Below, piece after piece: positions 29,980 to 38,980 of a stretch of DNA of 64,000 bases. A program made the position numbers and the translations under genes. Below the pieces are notes generated by a model, which was not told the DNA's origin, ran no database searches, and saw only the letters and a list, made by a program, of their open reading frames with translations. The first letter of the stretch is position 1; each line of letters opens with the position of its first letter. The DNA comes from Rahnella bruchi (GTDB lineage Bacteria; Pseudomonadota; Gammaproteobacteria; Enterobacterales; Enterobacteriaceae). The DNA is taken from contig NZ_QZWI01000003.1 in the NCBI RefSeq assembly GCF_003614975.1, positions 124,001 to 188,000 of the forward strand. Direction: 5' to 3'.

Positions 29980-30121
29980 CCACAAACCAGAGAAACGTGG
30001 AAAACAACCGCCCCCTTTTGCGTACTATTATCCAACGTGATTCAAACCTTTGCGCAAAGCCGTTCATTTCGTACAAACATTAACCATAACGACAAAACTG
30101 AACCAAACCAGACGGAATATG

Positions 30122-30127
30122 TATAAT
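30122..30127 (+). promoter_or_regulatory. Candidate ubiG -10 element
   Basis: A perfect TATAAT lies 34 bp upstream of the ubiG ATG, with a weak -35 (about 30098-30104, CTGAACC). AAGGAG at 30144-30149 is the ribosome site, spaced a little far (12 bp) from the ATG. Confidence 0.55.
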
Positions 30128-30161
30128 CCGCTTATCAGGAAATAAGGAGTTCCACACGCTC

Positions 30162-30893
30162 ATGACAACCACACCGTCCGCAACACCGCAGAACATCGAC
30201 CATGAAGAAATCGCCAAATTTGAGGCCGTCGCCTCACGCTGGTGGGATCTGGAAGGCGAATTCAAACCGCTGCACCGCATCAACCCGCTGCGTCTGAACT
30301 ACATTCTTGAACGCGCCGATGGCCTGTTCGGTAAGAATGTCCTCGACGTCGGCTGTGGCGGTGGCATTTTGAGTGAAAGCATGGCGGTGGCAGGCGCAAC
30401 GGTGACCGGGCTGGACATGGGTGGTGAGCCGTTACAGGTCGCGCGTTTGCATGCGCTGGAAAGTGGCGTGAAAGTCGAATACGTGCAGGAAACGGTAGAA
30501 GCGCATGCCGAAGCACATCCGCAACAATATGATGTCGTCACCTGCATGGAAATGCTCGAGCACGTGCCGGATCCGGCCTCTGTTGTTGCTGCCTGCGCGC
30601 GTCTGGTGAAACCCGGCGGCCACGTGTTCTTCTCCACCATCAACCGCAACAACAAAGCCTGGCTGATGGCGATTTTCGGCGCAGAATATGTGCTGAAGAT
30701 GGTGCCAAAAGGCACGCACGACATTAAAAAGTTCATCAAGCCTTCTGAATTGCTGGGCATGATTGACCGCACATCGCTGTTCGAACGTCATATTATGGGG
30801 CTGCATTACAACCCGCTGACCGACCATTTCAAACTTGGCCCGAACGTCGACGTCAATTACATGATCCACACGCAGGCAGAAGATAAAGCCTGA
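30162..30893 (+). CDS. ubiG: Ubiquinone biosynthesis O-methyltransferase UbiG
   Basis: SAM-dependent methyltransferase of 243 aa that performs both O-methylation steps of ubiquinone (coenzyme Q8) synthesis: on the catechol intermediate and on 3-demethylubiquinol. The class I SAM-binding motif [13 protein letters not shown] is near residues 62-74, the acidic motif VTGLDMG follows, and [11 protein letters not shown] and [14 protein letters not shown] are the later family motifs. The N-terminal [19 protein letters not shown] segment is typical of UbiG. The enzyme is cytoplasmic, at the membrane face. It is divergent from gyrA, an arrangement conserved in enterobacteria, and appears to be transcribed alone. 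A GC-rich hairpin follows the stop codon. Confidence 0.97.
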   Translation: MTTTPSATPQNIDHEEIAKFEAVASRWWDLEGEFKPLHRINPLRLNYILERADGLFGKNVLDVGCGGGILSESMAVAGATVTGLDMGGEPLQVARLHALESGVKVEYVQETVEAHAEAHPQQYDVVTCMEMLEHVPDPASVVAACARLVKPGGHVFFSTINRNNKAWLMAIFGAEYVLKMVPKGTHDIKKFIKPSELLGMIDRTSLFERHIMGLHYNPLTDHFKLGPNVDVNYMIHTQAEDKA

Positions 30894-30924
30894 ACGCTGT
30901 TGCGTTAAAACCCCTCTGTCGTCA

Positions 30925-30948
30925 AGCCCGGAAGATGCTGTCCGGGCT
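30925..30948 (+). terminator. Hairpin after ubiG
   Basis: AGCCCGGA, loop AGATGCTG, TCCGGGCT forms a perfect 8-bp GC-rich stem about 30 bp past the ubiG stop codon. Only GAAAATC follows instead of a T-tract, so it is a weak terminator or an mRNA 3' stabiliser. Confidence 0.5.
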
Positions 30949-31212
30949 GAAAATCTCAGAGTTCGCCCTGACTTCCCTGCCCTGAATTTCACTTAAACCT
31001 TAGTTTTTAGGGCGTTGGTCACACCTGCTGCCGCAACATGATTTTTTAGAATAGTTATTCAGATCAATATAGCGTTTTTTTCTAACGTTTAATAAACCGG
31101 CAGTCGATCACCTTTCTCAAAAATATAAGAAAATCGTATCTCAGATATTGACAGGTTTGCCGCGCCAGCAATGACGGACTCTTCAGGCTCGGCTCAAAAA
31201 TTTCTCCCCAAC

Positions 31213-31306
31213 TTATCCACAAAACAGGCCATTTTGTTCACTTGCAAAAGGGCCAGTCAGTCACTATCTTGTCATCAGAAAATAACAAACCCACAATATA
31301 TTGTGT
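31213..31306 (+). promoter_or_regulatory. nrdA control region: DnaA box and NrdR boxes
   Basis: A perfect DnaA box TTATCCACA lies at 31213-31221, with a poorer copy TTGTTCACT just downstream. A strong NrdR box (CCACAATATATTGTGT, 31291-31306) matches the ACACwATATATwGTGT consensus at 15 of 16 positions. A degenerate partner (TCACTATCTTGTCATC, 31261-31276) sits about three helical turns upstream. E. coli nrdAB has the same combination, which ties expression to replication initiation (DnaA-ATP) and to nucleotide state (NrdR). The -10 was not assigned. Confidence 0.8.
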
Positions 31307-31404
31307 TTATATCCTGACCAGCACACTAGGGACACCTTGTGCTGCTGCGCGTGTTTTGCGTGGACAGGTCAGACCCTTTATAAACCTTTGAGGTATCGCC
31401 CCGA

Positions 31405-33687
31405 ATGAACCAAAGTCTGCTTGTAACTAAACGTGATGGCCGCACAGAACGCATCAACCTTGATAAAATCCACCGTGTCATTGACTGGGCAGCGGAAGGT
31501 CTTCAAAACGTATCAGTTTCTCAAGTAGAACTTCGTTCACACATCCAGTTCTATGACGGGATCAAAACCGCTGATATTCACGAAACCATTATCAAAGCAG
31601 CGGCTGACCTGATCTCGAAAGATGCACCGGATTACCAGTATCTGGCTGCACGTCTGGCTATCTTCCATCTGCGTAAAAAAGCCTACGGCCAGTTTGAACC
31701 ACCAAAACTGATCGAACAGGTCACGCGTATGGTTGAAATGGGTAAATACGACAAACATCTGCTGGAAGACTACACGACTGAAGAGTTCGAGCAGATGGAC
31801 AGTTTTATTGACCACTGGCGCGACATGAATTTCTCTTACGCCGCGGTGAAGCAGCTGGAAGGTAAATATCTGGCACAGAACCGTGTGACTGGCGATATCT
31901 ACGAAAGCGCACAGTTCCTGTATATTCTGGTCGCGGCCTGTCTGTTCTCCGGCTACCCGCGCGAAACCCGTCTGGATTACATCAAACGTTTTTACGACGC
32001 GATTTCTACCTTCAAAATTTCTCTGCCTACGCCGATTATGTCCGGCGTGCGTACCCCGACCCGTCAGTTCAGTTCTTGTGTTCTGATCGAATGTGGCGAC
32101 AGCCTGGATTCCATTAACGCGACGTCCAGCGCCATCGTGAAATACGTTTCCCAACGTGCCGGTATCGGCATCAACGCCGGTCGCATCCGTGCGCTGGGTA
32201 GCCCGATCCGTGGCGGCGAAGCGTTCCACACCGGTTGTATCCCGTTCTATAAACACTTCCAGACCGCCGTGAAATCCTGTTCTCAGGGCGGCGTGCGTGG
32301 CGGCGCAGCGACGCTGTTCTACCCGATGTGGCATCTGGAAGTCGAAAGTCTGCTGGTTCTGAAAAACAACCGTGGGGTTGAAGGCAACCGCGTCCGTCAT
32401 ATGGACTACGGCGTACAGATCAACAAACTGATGTATCAGCGTCTGGTAAAAGGCGGCGACATCACGCTGTTCAGCCCGTCTGACGTCCCTGGCCTGTACG
32501 ATGCGTTCTTTGCCGATCAGGAGGAGTTCGAGCGTCTGTATGAGAAATACGAGCAGGACGCCAGCATCCGTAAGCAGAAAGTTAAAGCGGTTGAATTGTT
32601 CTCCCTGATGATGCAGGAACGTGCCTCAACCGGGCGTATCTACATTCAGCACGTCGACCATTGCAACACCCACAGCCCGTTTGATCCGGCTATCGCGCCG
32701 GTTCGCCAGTCCAACTTGTGTCTGGAAATCGCGCTGCCAACCAAACCGCTGGACGATGTGAACGACGAAAACGGCGAAATCGCGCTGTGTACGCTGTCTG
32801 CCTTCAACCTCGGCGCTATCGAAAGCCTCGACGACCTGGAAGAACTGGCTGTGCTGGCAGTTCGTGCCCTCGACGCCCTGCTCGATTATCAGGATTACCC
32901 GATCAAAGCCGCTAAACGCGGTGCGATGGGCCGTCGTACCCTGGGTATCGGCGTCATTAACTACGCTTATTATCTGGCGAAAAACGGCGTGCGTTATTCC
33001 GATGGCAGCGCCAACAACCTGACGCACAAAACCTTCGAGGCCATTCAGTATTACCTGCTGAAAGCCTCGAACGAACTGGCGAAAGAACAAGGCGCGTGCC
33101 AGTGGTTCAATGAAACCACTTATTCAAAAGGCATCATGCCGGTGGATACGTACAAGAAAGACCTGGATGCAATTTGCGACGAACCGCTGCATCTGGACTG
33201 GGCTACGCTGCGTGAAAATATCAAAACACACGGTCTGCGTAACTCCACGTTGTCCGCGCTGATGCCTTCTGAGACGTCTTCGCAGATCTCCAATGCCACC
33301 AACGGCATTGAGCCACCGCGCGGTCACATCAGTATCAAAGCGTCGAAAGACGGGATCCTGCGCCAGGTGGTGCCTGAGTATGAGCGTCTGAAAGATCAAT
33401 ACGAACTGCTGTGGGATATGCCGAACAATGACGGTTACCTGCAACTGGTTGGCGTGATGCAGAAATTCATCGACCAGGCGATTTCGTCTAACACTAACTA
33501 CGACCCGTCGCGCTTCCCGAACAGCAAAGTGCCGATGAAGCAATTGTTGAAAGACTTGCTGACGGCCTACAAATTTGGCGTGAAAACTCTGTACTATCAG
33601 AACACCCGTGACGGTGCTGACGATGTTCAGGAAGACATGAAAGCCGAAGTGGCTGATGACTGCGAAAGCGGTGCCTGCAAAATCTAA
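31405..33687 (+). CDS. nrdA: Class Ia ribonucleotide reductase, alpha subunit
   Basis: Large subunit (760 aa) of the aerobic ribonucleoside-diphosphate reductase, which makes dNDPs for DNA synthesis. An N-terminal ATP-cone (about residues 5-95) provides overall activity control. By codon count, active-site residues are C225 and C462 (the redox pair), N437, C439 (thiyl radical) and E441 in SNLCLEI. Y730-Y731 belong to the radical-transfer path. The C-terminal pair C753 and C758 (CESGACKI) passes electrons from thioredoxin or glutaredoxin. The ATG follows TTTGAGGTATCGCCCCG, with GAGG as ribosome site. It heads an operon with nrdB and yfaE. The protein partners NrdB, and expression should respond to DnaA and NrdR through the sites upstream. 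Confidence 0.98.
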   Translation: MNQSLLVTKRDGRTERINLDKIHRVIDWAAEGLQNVSVSQVELRSHIQFYDGIKTADIHETIIKAAADLISKDAPDYQYLAARLAIFHLRKKAYGQFEPPKLIEQVTRMVEMGKYDKHLLEDYTTEEFEQMDSFIDHWRDMNFSYAAVKQLEGKYLAQNRVTGDIYESAQFLYILVAACLFSGYPRETRLDYIKRFYDAISTFKISLPTPIMSGVRTPTRQFSSCVLIECGDSLDSINATSSAIVKYVSQRAGIGINAGRIRALGSPIRGGEAFHTGCIPFYKHFQTAVKSCSQGGVRGGAATLFYPMWHLEVESLLVLKNNRGVEGNRVRHMDYGVQINKLMYQRLVKGGDITLFSPSDVPGLYDAFFADQEEFERLYEKYEQDASIRKQKVKAVELFSLMMQERASTGRIYIQHVDHCNTHSPFDPAIAPVRQSNLCLEIALPTKPLDDVNDENGEIALCTLSAFNLGAIESLDDLEELAVLAVRALDALLDYQDYPIKAAKRGAMGRRTLGIGVINYAYYLAKNGVRYSDGSANNLTHKTFEAIQYYLLKASNELAKEQGACQWFNETTYSKGIMPVDTYKKDLDAICDEPLHLDWATLRENIKTHGLRNSTLSALMPSETSSQISNATNGIEPPRGHISIKASKDGILRQVVPEYERLKDQYELLWDMPNNDGYLQLVGVMQKFIDQAISSNTNYDPSRFPNSKVPMKQLLKDLLTAYKFGVKTLYYQNTRDGADDVQEDMKAEVADDCESGACKI

Positions 33688-33715
33688 TCAACTGTTTTAA
33701 CTAAATAAATTATTC

Positions 33716-33738
33716 AAAACCCCCGTCAGGGGGTTTTT
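33716..33738 (+). terminator. Terminator-like hairpin between nrdA and nrdB
   Basis: AAAACCCCC, loop GTCA, GGGGGTTTTT is a compact 9-bp stem that ends in five T. It has all the features of an intrinsic terminator, yet it lies in the 72-bp gap between nrdA and nrdB, 21 bp before the nrdB ATG. Partial termination would make less nrdB than nrdA mRNA. It could also be a 3' stability element. Confidence 0.7.
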
Positions 33739-33759
33739 GCCGAGAATTTCGAGGAAGTT

Positions 33760-34890
33760 ATGGCCTACAGTACTTTTTCCCAGAATAAAAACGATCAGCT
33801 TCTTGAGCCAATGTTCTTTGGCCAGTCGGTTAACGTTGCACGTTTCGACCAGCAGAAGCATGAAATTTTTGAAAAACTGATCGAAAAACAGCTGTCCTTC
33901 TTCTGGCGTCCGGAAGAGATTGATGTGTCCCGCGACCGTATCGATTTTCAGGCGTTGCCGGATCACGAAAAGCACATCTTCCTGAGCAACCTGAAATACC
34001 AGACCCTTCTGGATTCCATCCAGGGTCGCAGTCCGAACGTAGCGCTGCTGCCGCTTATCTCTATTCCGGAACTGGAAACCTGGGTCGAAACCTGGGCGTT
34101 TTCAGAGACCATTCACTCGCGCTCATACACGCATATCATCCGCAACATCGTGAACGATCCGGCGATTGTGTTTGACGATATCGTTACCAACGAAGAAATC
34201 CTCAAGCGCGCGAAAGACATCTCCGGTTATTACGACACGCTGATTGAGATGACCAGCTACTACCATCTGCTGGGTGAAGGTACGCATCAGGTGAACGGCA
34301 AGACTGTCGTGGTTAACCTGCGTGAGCTGAAGAAAAAACTCTACATTTGTCTGATGAGCGTGAATGCGCTGGAAGCCGTGCGCTTCTACGTCAGCTTCGC
34401 CTGTTCATTTGCGTTTGCAGAACGTGAACTGATGGAAGGCAACGCGAAAATCATCAAGATGATCGCCCGTGATGAAGCCCTGCACCTGACCGGTACTCAG
34501 CACGCGCTGAACCTGTTACGTTCAGGTCAGGACGACCCTGAAATGGTGGAAATCGCCAAGGAATGCCAGCAGGAATGTCATGACCTGTTCGTGCTCGCAG
34601 CACAGCAGGAAAAAGACTGGGCGGAATACCTGTTCAAAGACGGTTCCATGATCGGCCTGAACAAAGACATTCTGTGTCAGTACGTCGAGTACATCACCAA
34701 CATCCGTATGCAGGCCGTGGGCCTGGACGCTCCATTTAAAACCCGTTCTAATCCGATCCCATGGATCAACGCCTGGCTGGTATCCGACAACGTACAGGTT
34801 GCGCCACAGGAAGTGGAAGTCAGCTCATATCTGGTCGGTCAGATTGACTCAGAAGTTCACGCCGACGACCTGAGTGATTTCGAGCTGTAA
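33760..34890 (+). CDS. nrdB: Class Ia ribonucleotide reductase, beta subunit
   Basis: Small subunit (376 aa) of aerobic ribonucleotide reductase. It houses the diferric centre and the stable tyrosyl radical that starts catalysis in NrdA. The radical Tyr is residue 123 counting Met (Tyr122 in the usual mature E. coli numbering), in [11 protein letters not shown]. Iron ligands appear in that same ExxH motif, in the preceding core and in [13 protein letters not shown]. The C-terminal tail, which binds NrdA, is conserved ([12 protein letters not shown]). The ATG is preceded by GAGGAAG. The stop codon TAA directly abuts the ATG of yfaE, so the two are translationally coupled. Confidence 0.98.
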   Translation: MAYSTFSQNKNDQLLEPMFFGQSVNVARFDQQKHEIFEKLIEKQLSFFWRPEEIDVSRDRIDFQALPDHEKHIFLSNLKYQTLLDSIQGRSPNVALLPLISIPELETWVETWAFSETIHSRSYTHIIRNIVNDPAIVFDDIVTNEEILKRAKDISGYYDTLIEMTSYYHLLGEGTHQVNGKTVVVNLRELKKKLYICLMSVNALEAVRFYVSFACSFAFAERELMEGNAKIIKMIARDEALHLTGTQHALNLLRSGQDDPEMVEIAKECQQECHDLFVLAAQQEKDWAEYLFKDGSMIGLNKDILCQYVEYITNIRMQAVGLDAPFKTRSNPIPWINAWLVSDNVQVAPQEVEVSSYLVGQIDSEVHADDLSDFEL

Positions 34891-35151
34891 ATGACGGACA
34901 GAACTATCACACTTTCAGCAAACGGACGGCAACTGGCCTGTAAGTCAGAGCATCGGAATTTGCTGGAAGTGTTTGAACATCATCAGGTCGAAGTGGAATA
35001 CCAGTGCCGGGAAGGCTATTGCGGATCGTGCCGGATGCGGCTGATTAACGGTGCCGTTCAGTATAGTGAAAAACCTCTGGCGTTCATCTCTGACGGCGAG
35101 ATTTTGCCGTGTTGTTGCATGCCGGTTGGGGATGTTGAGATTGAGTTTTGA
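34891..35151 (+). CDS. yfaE: 2Fe-2S ferredoxin YfaE, NrdB cofactor maintenance
   Basis: Small plant-type [2Fe-2S] ferredoxin, 86 aa. The cluster motif CREGYCGSC, with the last ligand in the PCCCMPVGDVEIEF region, is clear. In E. coli YfaE supplies electrons to rebuild the diferric-tyrosyl cofactor of NrdB, and the zero-gap linkage to nrdB here fits that role. The start ATG follows the nrdB TAA with no spacer. Its length and operon place are as in E. coli. Confidence 0.95.
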   Translation: MTDRTITLSANGRQLACKSEHRNLLEVFEHHQVEVEYQCREGYCGSCRMRLINGAVQYSEKPLAFISDGEILPCCCMPVGDVEIEF

Positions 35152-35219
35152 TGGGCTGCTGCCCATGCCTGCCTTTAGCTTTTAGCCTTCAACATCAAGA
35201 CATTGGGCTCACCGCCCAA
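35151..35219 (-). repeat. Second copy of the hairpin plus hexamer element
   Basis: Read on the minus strand, a 6-bp hairpin (TTGGGC, loop, GCCCAA; 35203-35219) is followed by CTTGAT GTTGAA and then GGCTAAAA GCTAAA GGC. A further hairpin (ATGGGC, AGCA, GCCCAT; 35151-35166) follows. The order matches the element at 5-68 (hairpin, CTTGAC GTTGAC..., GTTAAA..., GCC), though with fewer units. It lies immediately after the yfaE stop codon. Confidence 0.5.
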
Positions 35220-35229
35220 ACTGACCTTA

Positions 35230-35274
35230 AGATCAACACCGTGGGTTGCCACCCAAGGTGTTGATCTGGTTTTT
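35230..35274 (+). terminator. nrdAB-yfaE terminator
   Basis: Long near-perfect hairpin: AGATCAACACC (35230-35240) pairs with GGTGTTGATCT (35257-35267). An inner stem TGGGT/ACCCA with loop TGCC follows one mismatch. After GG there are five T. It ends the nrd operon and faces the convergent gene yfaY. Confidence 0.88.
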
Positions 35275-35281
35275 GTAAAAC

Positions 35282-36487
35282 CTAAACCTTAGCAACCCGA
35301 TCCAGCCACGGATAGTCCGCCACCGGCTCCCACCCGTTCAGATACCTGCGCAACATATCCATTGCTACCATCGCCATCGTTTCCTGTCGCAACGCCAGTC
35401 CGTGACGGGTTGCGGTATAACGGATCGTCAGACCACAGGTGCCCGACGGCGTGTGAAGCGCCAGACTGAGTTGTTCGCCCGATAATGCTCCGACGGCCAG
35501 CGCCAATTGCGCACCAGTGATTTCGGCCAGATTCTGCGCCCGTGCCAGCAAGCATTCGAGGGATTTTTCCGGCGAGGCTTCCTCGCCCTGAGGCAATAAT
35601 TCGCCGTTGACCAGCGGGACGCCTGCGCTTTGCAGACGCCAGTTCAGTAAGCCACCGGTGAAACTTTCACTGACCGCCAGACGCAAATCCTGCGCCAGCA
35701 GACGCTCTGCCAGACGATCCGGCAGACTGCCCAGTCCTTCGAAAATCGTGCTCTCCCCCGCCACTTCACGCACGCGCTCAAACGCTTTGTGCATCGCTGC
35801 TTCCTGCGACCGCGGGCCGGTGACTTTCAGCTCGATAATCGGCGATGAAGAACGGTAACCCATCACCACGCCTTCAGGCAGTTCAAGCTTATCCAGTTCG
35901 GTGGCGAGATCGCTTTCACCACGACCAAAAGTGGTCAGACGCAGGCACAACGGAGCTTCCAGAGCCGGGAATTGTTTATGCAGCCGCGGAACGATCTGCT
36001 GTTCCACCATCACTTTAAATTCTGAAGGCACACCCGGAGTGAAGAAAATCTGACAGCGGTTAAGCTTCACGCTAAATCCGCAGGCGGTGCCGACCGGATT
36101 ATCCAGCAGTTCGGCATTGGCCGGGATCTGCGCCTGTTTGCGGTTGGACTCGGCCATCGGACGGCCGCGTTCATTGAAGAACGCCTGCATGGTTTCAATC
36201 CATCCGGCATCTTCTACCAGTTCCACTGCGCAGGCTTTCGCCGCCGCCAGCGCGCTCAGGTCATCCGTCGTTGGCCCTAAGCCTCCGTTCACAATCAACA
36301 CATCGGCGATATGGCTGCGTTCTTCGAGAACCGCCACCAGCGCATCCAGACTGTCGCCCACGGTTTCACGACTGGTCATCGGCAAGCCTTGTTCGAACAG
36401 ATAATTCGCCAGCCACGCCGAATTGGTATCCACAATCTGGCCGTGCAGCACTTCATCACCCGTACTCAGCATCTCAACCCTAAGCAT
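35282..36487 (-). CDS. yfaY: CinA-family protein YfaY (NMN amidohydrolase-like)
   Basis: Cytoplasmic protein of 401 aa with the two-part CinA layout. The N-terminal MoCF/COG1058 domain (MLRVEMLSTGDEVLHGQIVDTN, NGGLGPTTDD, FFTPGVPSEF) is about residues 1-250. The C-terminal CinA/PncC-like domain (AVSESFTGGLLNWRL) covers the rest. CinA proteins pair an ADP-ribose pyrophosphatase with an NMN deamidase in the pyridine nucleotide cycle. E. coli YfaY belongs to the family, but the C-terminal deamidase activity is doubtful there, and here too the segment after SESFTGG departs from the active consensus (no clear G-S-S-x-x-F pattern). Function is therefore only partly assignable. The ATG has a good AAGGAG 7 bp upstream. 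Confidence 0.9.
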   Translation of the reverse strand: MLRVEMLSTGDEVLHGQIVDTNSAWLANYLFEQGLPMTSRETVGDSLDALVAVLEERSHIADVLIVNGGLGPTTDDLSALAAAKACAVELVEDAGWIETMQAFFNERGRPMAESNRKQAQIPANAELLDNPVGTACGFSVKLNRCQIFFTPGVPSEFKVMVEQQIVPRLHKQFPALEAPLCLRLTTFGRGESDLATELDKLELPEGVVMGYRSSSPIIELKVTGPRSQEAAMHKAFERVREVAGESTIFEGLGSLPDRLAERLLAQDLRLAVSESFTGGLLNWRLQSAGVPLVNGELLPQGEEASPEKSLECLLARAQNLAEITGAQLALAVGALSGEQLSLALHTPSGTCGLTIRYTATRHGLALRQETMAMVAMDMLRRYLNGWEPVADYPWLDRVAKV

Positions 36488-36561
36488 CCCGTTCTCCTTC
36501 TGGTTTTTTTGTCATTCCACTGTAGAAAGGCTGAGAAAGAAAAACAATCTCCGCAGAGCAG

Positions 36562-36593
36562 AAAACAAAAAGGCCCGCACGAATGCGAGCCTT
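36562..36593 (-). terminator. yfaZ terminator
   Basis: On the minus strand AAGGCTCGCA, loop TTCG, TGCGGGCCTT (36570-36593) forms a 10-bp stem with one G-U pair. It runs into TTTTGTTTTC, about 20 bp after the yfaZ stop codon. Confidence 0.88.
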
Positions 36594-36614
36594 CAGATTT
36601 TGTTTCAGACAGAA

Positions 36615-37160
36615 TCAGAAATTGATGGCGCCGCCCAGATACGCGCCGTCTGCCACCACGTTATCGCGGTTGCCGTCTTTACCGTCCATAGACATGTAGC
36701 GGTAACCCACGCTCACGGTAACCAGCGGGATTGCGGTCAGACGCACGCCAGCGTTAGCTTCTTTGTAGCTGCCAATGCCGCTTGAGAGGGAATCCGGAGA
36801 ATAATAATACTCGCCGTACAGGCTGAATATTTTTGCGATTGGCAATTGCAGACCACCGCCGAGAGCAGCGGCATAACCTTCGTCGCCATCTTTCGGATTG
36901 GTATATAAGCCTTTACCACCAATGGTCGCCATGAACGGGCCTAAAGGTATGTTGTAACCTAAACCCAGGCCAGCCACATCGCCGTCATCGTCGTTATGAG
37001 TCCAGTCACCGCTCAGCGCCAGGCCCGGAGAAGTGGTACCAAAGCCCACGCCCAGGTGTGTGTAGTGTTCGCCGACTTCACCGTTAACACTGATTGCATT
37101 TGCAGAAGCTGCGGCAAACATCAGGCTGGCGGCTGCGCCAGCGACAAGGATCTTTTTCAT
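36615..37160 (-). CDS. yfaZ: YfaZ-family outer-membrane protein
   Basis: Predicted outer-membrane beta-barrel of 181 aa, function unknown. A signal peptide is clear (MKKILVAGAAASLMFAAASANA, cut after ANA). The mature part alternates hydrophobic and polar residues (YTHLGVGFGTT, AGLGLGYNIPLG, LYGEYYYSPDSL, VSVGYRYMSM) and ends in INF, with the terminal aromatic needed for barrel insertion. The ATG at 37160 was chosen because the frame before it has no signal-like sequence. Only a weak GGGA precedes it. It lies next to yfaY as in E. coli and has its own terminator. Confidence 0.9.
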   Translation of the reverse strand: MKKILVAGAAASLMFAAASANAISVNGEVGEHYTHLGVGFGTTSPGLALSGDWTHNDDDGDVAGLGLGYNIPLGPFMATIGGKGLYTNPKDGDEGYAAALGGGLQLPIAKIFSLYGEYYYSPDSLSSGIGSYKEANAGVRLTAIPLVTVSVGYRYMSMDGKDGNRDNVVADGAYLGGAINF

Positions 37161-37481
37161 TATTTTTCCCAAATAATAGCTAAACGACATTAATTCTTCC
37201 GCACGAAGTCTAAAGCAATTCACTCTGCTGTAACAACTTTTTGGAACTTTAAACATTCCTCTCACGAGTGAAAATTGTAAGAAACATCGTTTTCATTGAT
37301 GAAATGAAGTTTTCCCGTTGAATTAATAACTCCCACCTATTTGCCCATGATCAATATAGGGTTTATTACTAATGCAGTAGAGTAAGTTTGGCTTAGGAAA
37401 GCAACCCGCTGACAAGGAGGTAAATAGATTCATTTATTCCCTCGCCCGACCATTTCAAATCCATAATTGAAGGAATTTATT
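37161..37481. promoter_or_regulatory. 321-bp divergent region between yfaZ and katA
   Basis: No coding frame is supported. AT-rich. A katA promoter candidate on the plus strand is TTGCCC, 17 bp, TATTAC (about 37339-37370). A perfect ribosome-site sequence AAGGAGGT occurs near 37415 with no usable start codon after it; the real katA site is GAAGGA at 37468. No OxyR site was identified with confidence. Confidence 0.45.
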
Positions 37482-38915
37482 ATGACTAAGAAAGGATTAA
37501 CCACCGCCGCTGGCGCGCCCGTCGTCGATAATAATAACGTTATTACTGCGGGTCGCCGCGGACCGATGCTTTTACAGGACGTGTGGTTTCTTGAGAAATT
37601 AGCGCATTTCGACCGGGAAGTGATCCCTGAGCGTCGTATGCACGCGAAAGGTTCCGGCGCTCACGGTACGTTTACCGTAACCCATGATATTACCTCCTAT
37701 ACCCGCGCGAAGATCTTCTCAGAAATCGGCAAACAAACTGACATGTTTATTCGTTTCTCAACGGTGGCCGGTGAGCGCGGTGCAGCGGATGCAGAACGTG
37801 ATATCCGCGGTTTCTCGATGAAGTTTTACACCGAAGAAGGCAACTGGGATTTAGTCGGTAACAATACGCCAGTATTTTATCTGCGCGATCCGCTGAAATT
37901 CCCTGACCTGAACCACGTCGTTAAACGTGACCCGCGCACCAATCTGCGCAATCCTGCTTATAAATGGGACTTCTTCTCTCATCTGCCGGAAGCGCTGCAT
38001 CAGCTGACTATCGACGTCAGCGACCGCGGTCTGCCAGCATCTTATCGTCATATCCACGGTTTCGGCAGCCATACATTCAGCTTTATCAATGCAGAAAACG
38101 AACGCTTCTGGGTGAAATTCCATTTGCGCTGCCAGCAGGGTATTGAAAACCTGATGGATGATGAAGCCGAAAAACTGGTGGGCATCGATCGTGAAAGCTC
38201 ACAGCGCGATCTGTATGAAGCGATTGAGCGCGGCGATTTTCCGCGCTGGAAGCTGTTCGTACAAATCATGCCGGAAGCGGATGCCTCAAAACTGCCGTAC
38301 AACCCGTTTGACCTGACCAAAGTCTGGCTGCACAGCGATTATCCGCTGATCGAAGTGGGTGAATTCGAGCTGAACCGTAATCCGGAAAACTACTTTGCCG
38401 AAGTGGAACAGGTGGCAATGAGCCCGGCTAACGTGGTGCCGGGCATCGGTTTCTCGCCGGATCGTATGTTGCAGGGCCGTCTTTTCTCATACGGCGATGC
38501 GCACCGCTATCGTCTGGGTGTGAACCATCATCAGATCCCGGTTAATGCACCAAAATGCCCGTTCCATAATTATCACCGTGACGGCGCAATGCGCGTGGAT
38601 GGCAACAGCGGCAACGGCGTAACGTATGAACCGAATAACGCCGGTCTGTTCCAGGAACAACCTGATTTCAGCGAACCGCCACTGAGCATTGAAGGCGCAG
38701 CCGATCACTGGAATCATCGTGAAGATGACGATTACTTCACCCAGCCGCGTTTGCTGTTCAATCTGCTTTCGGAAGCCGAACATCAGCGTATGTTTTCGCG
38801 CATTGCGGGTGAGCTGAAACATGCCTCTCCGGACACGCAGGCGCGTCAGGTGGCGCTGTTCTGTAAAGTCTGCCCGGCTTATGGTGCAGGTGTTGAGAAA
38901 GCACTGAAAGACTGA
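37482..38915 (+). CDS. katA: Monofunctional heme catalase (KatA type)
   Basis: Small-subunit catalase, 477 aa, which converts hydrogen peroxide to water and oxygen in the cytoplasm. Active-site residues by codon count are H54 ([12 protein letters not shown]), N127 ([11 protein letters not shown]) and the heme-ligand Y337 ([14 protein letters not shown]). Length and the [21 protein letters not shown] segment fit clade 3 enzymes such as KatA of Proteus, Serratia and Yersinia, not the large KatE or the KatG peroxidases. The ATG at 37482 follows GAAGGA at 8 bp; an in-frame TTG at 37467 is less likely. The gene lies between yfaZ and menE, which has no counterpart at this spot in E. coli, and has its own terminator. 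Confidence 0.96.
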   Translation: MTKKGLTTAAGAPVVDNNNVITAGRRGPMLLQDVWFLEKLAHFDREVIPERRMHAKGSGAHGTFTVTHDITSYTRAKIFSEIGKQTDMFIRFSTVAGERGAADAERDIRGFSMKFYTEEGNWDLVGNNTPVFYLRDPLKFPDLNHVVKRDPRTNLRNPAYKWDFFSHLPEALHQLTIDVSDRGLPASYRHIHGFGSHTFSFINAENERFWVKFHLRCQQGIENLMDDEAEKLVGIDRESSQRDLYEAIERGDFPRWKLFVQIMPEADASKLPYNPFDLTKVWLHSDYPLIEVGEFELNRNPENYFAEVEQVAMSPANVVPGIGFSPDRMLQGRLFSYGDAHRYRLGVNHHQIPVNAPKCPFHNYHRDGAMRVDGNSGNGVTYEPNNAGLFQEQPDFSEPPLSIEGAADHWNHREDDDYFTQPRLLFNLLSEAEHQRMFSRIAGELKHASPDTQARQVALFCKVCPAYGAGVEKALKD

Positions 38916-38937
38916 CTTTTGCTGTTCAGAAATGACG

Positions 38938-38968
38938 AGGGCCGCAATGCGCGGCCCTTTTTTGTTTT
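38938..38968 (+). terminator. katA terminator
   Basis: AGGGCCGC, loop AATGC, GCGGCCCT (38938-38958) followed by TTTTTGTTTT: a strong intrinsic terminator about 23 bp after the katA stop codon. It lies in the 65-bp gap to the convergent menE. Confidence 0.92.
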
Positions 38969-38980
38969 GACAAGCACGCG

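Larger units (their letters stand above)
30894..31404. other. 511-bp intergenic region: ubiG 3' end and nrdA leader
   Basis: No coding frame is supported. The first 60 bp hold the ubiG hairpin and the last 200 bp hold nrdA control sites. Between them (about 30980-31200) is AT-rich DNA with no feature I can name. Just before nrdA, AGCACA (31320-31325) and TGTGCT (31338-31343) can pair, and CCTGACC (31313-31319) can pair with GGTCAG (31367-31372). The mRNA leader may therefore be structured. Confidence 0.6.

Noticed and set aside
35151-35281. Small gene between yfaE and yfaY
   Set aside because: The stretch consists of hairpins and a terminator; no frame has a start, ribosome site and adequate length.
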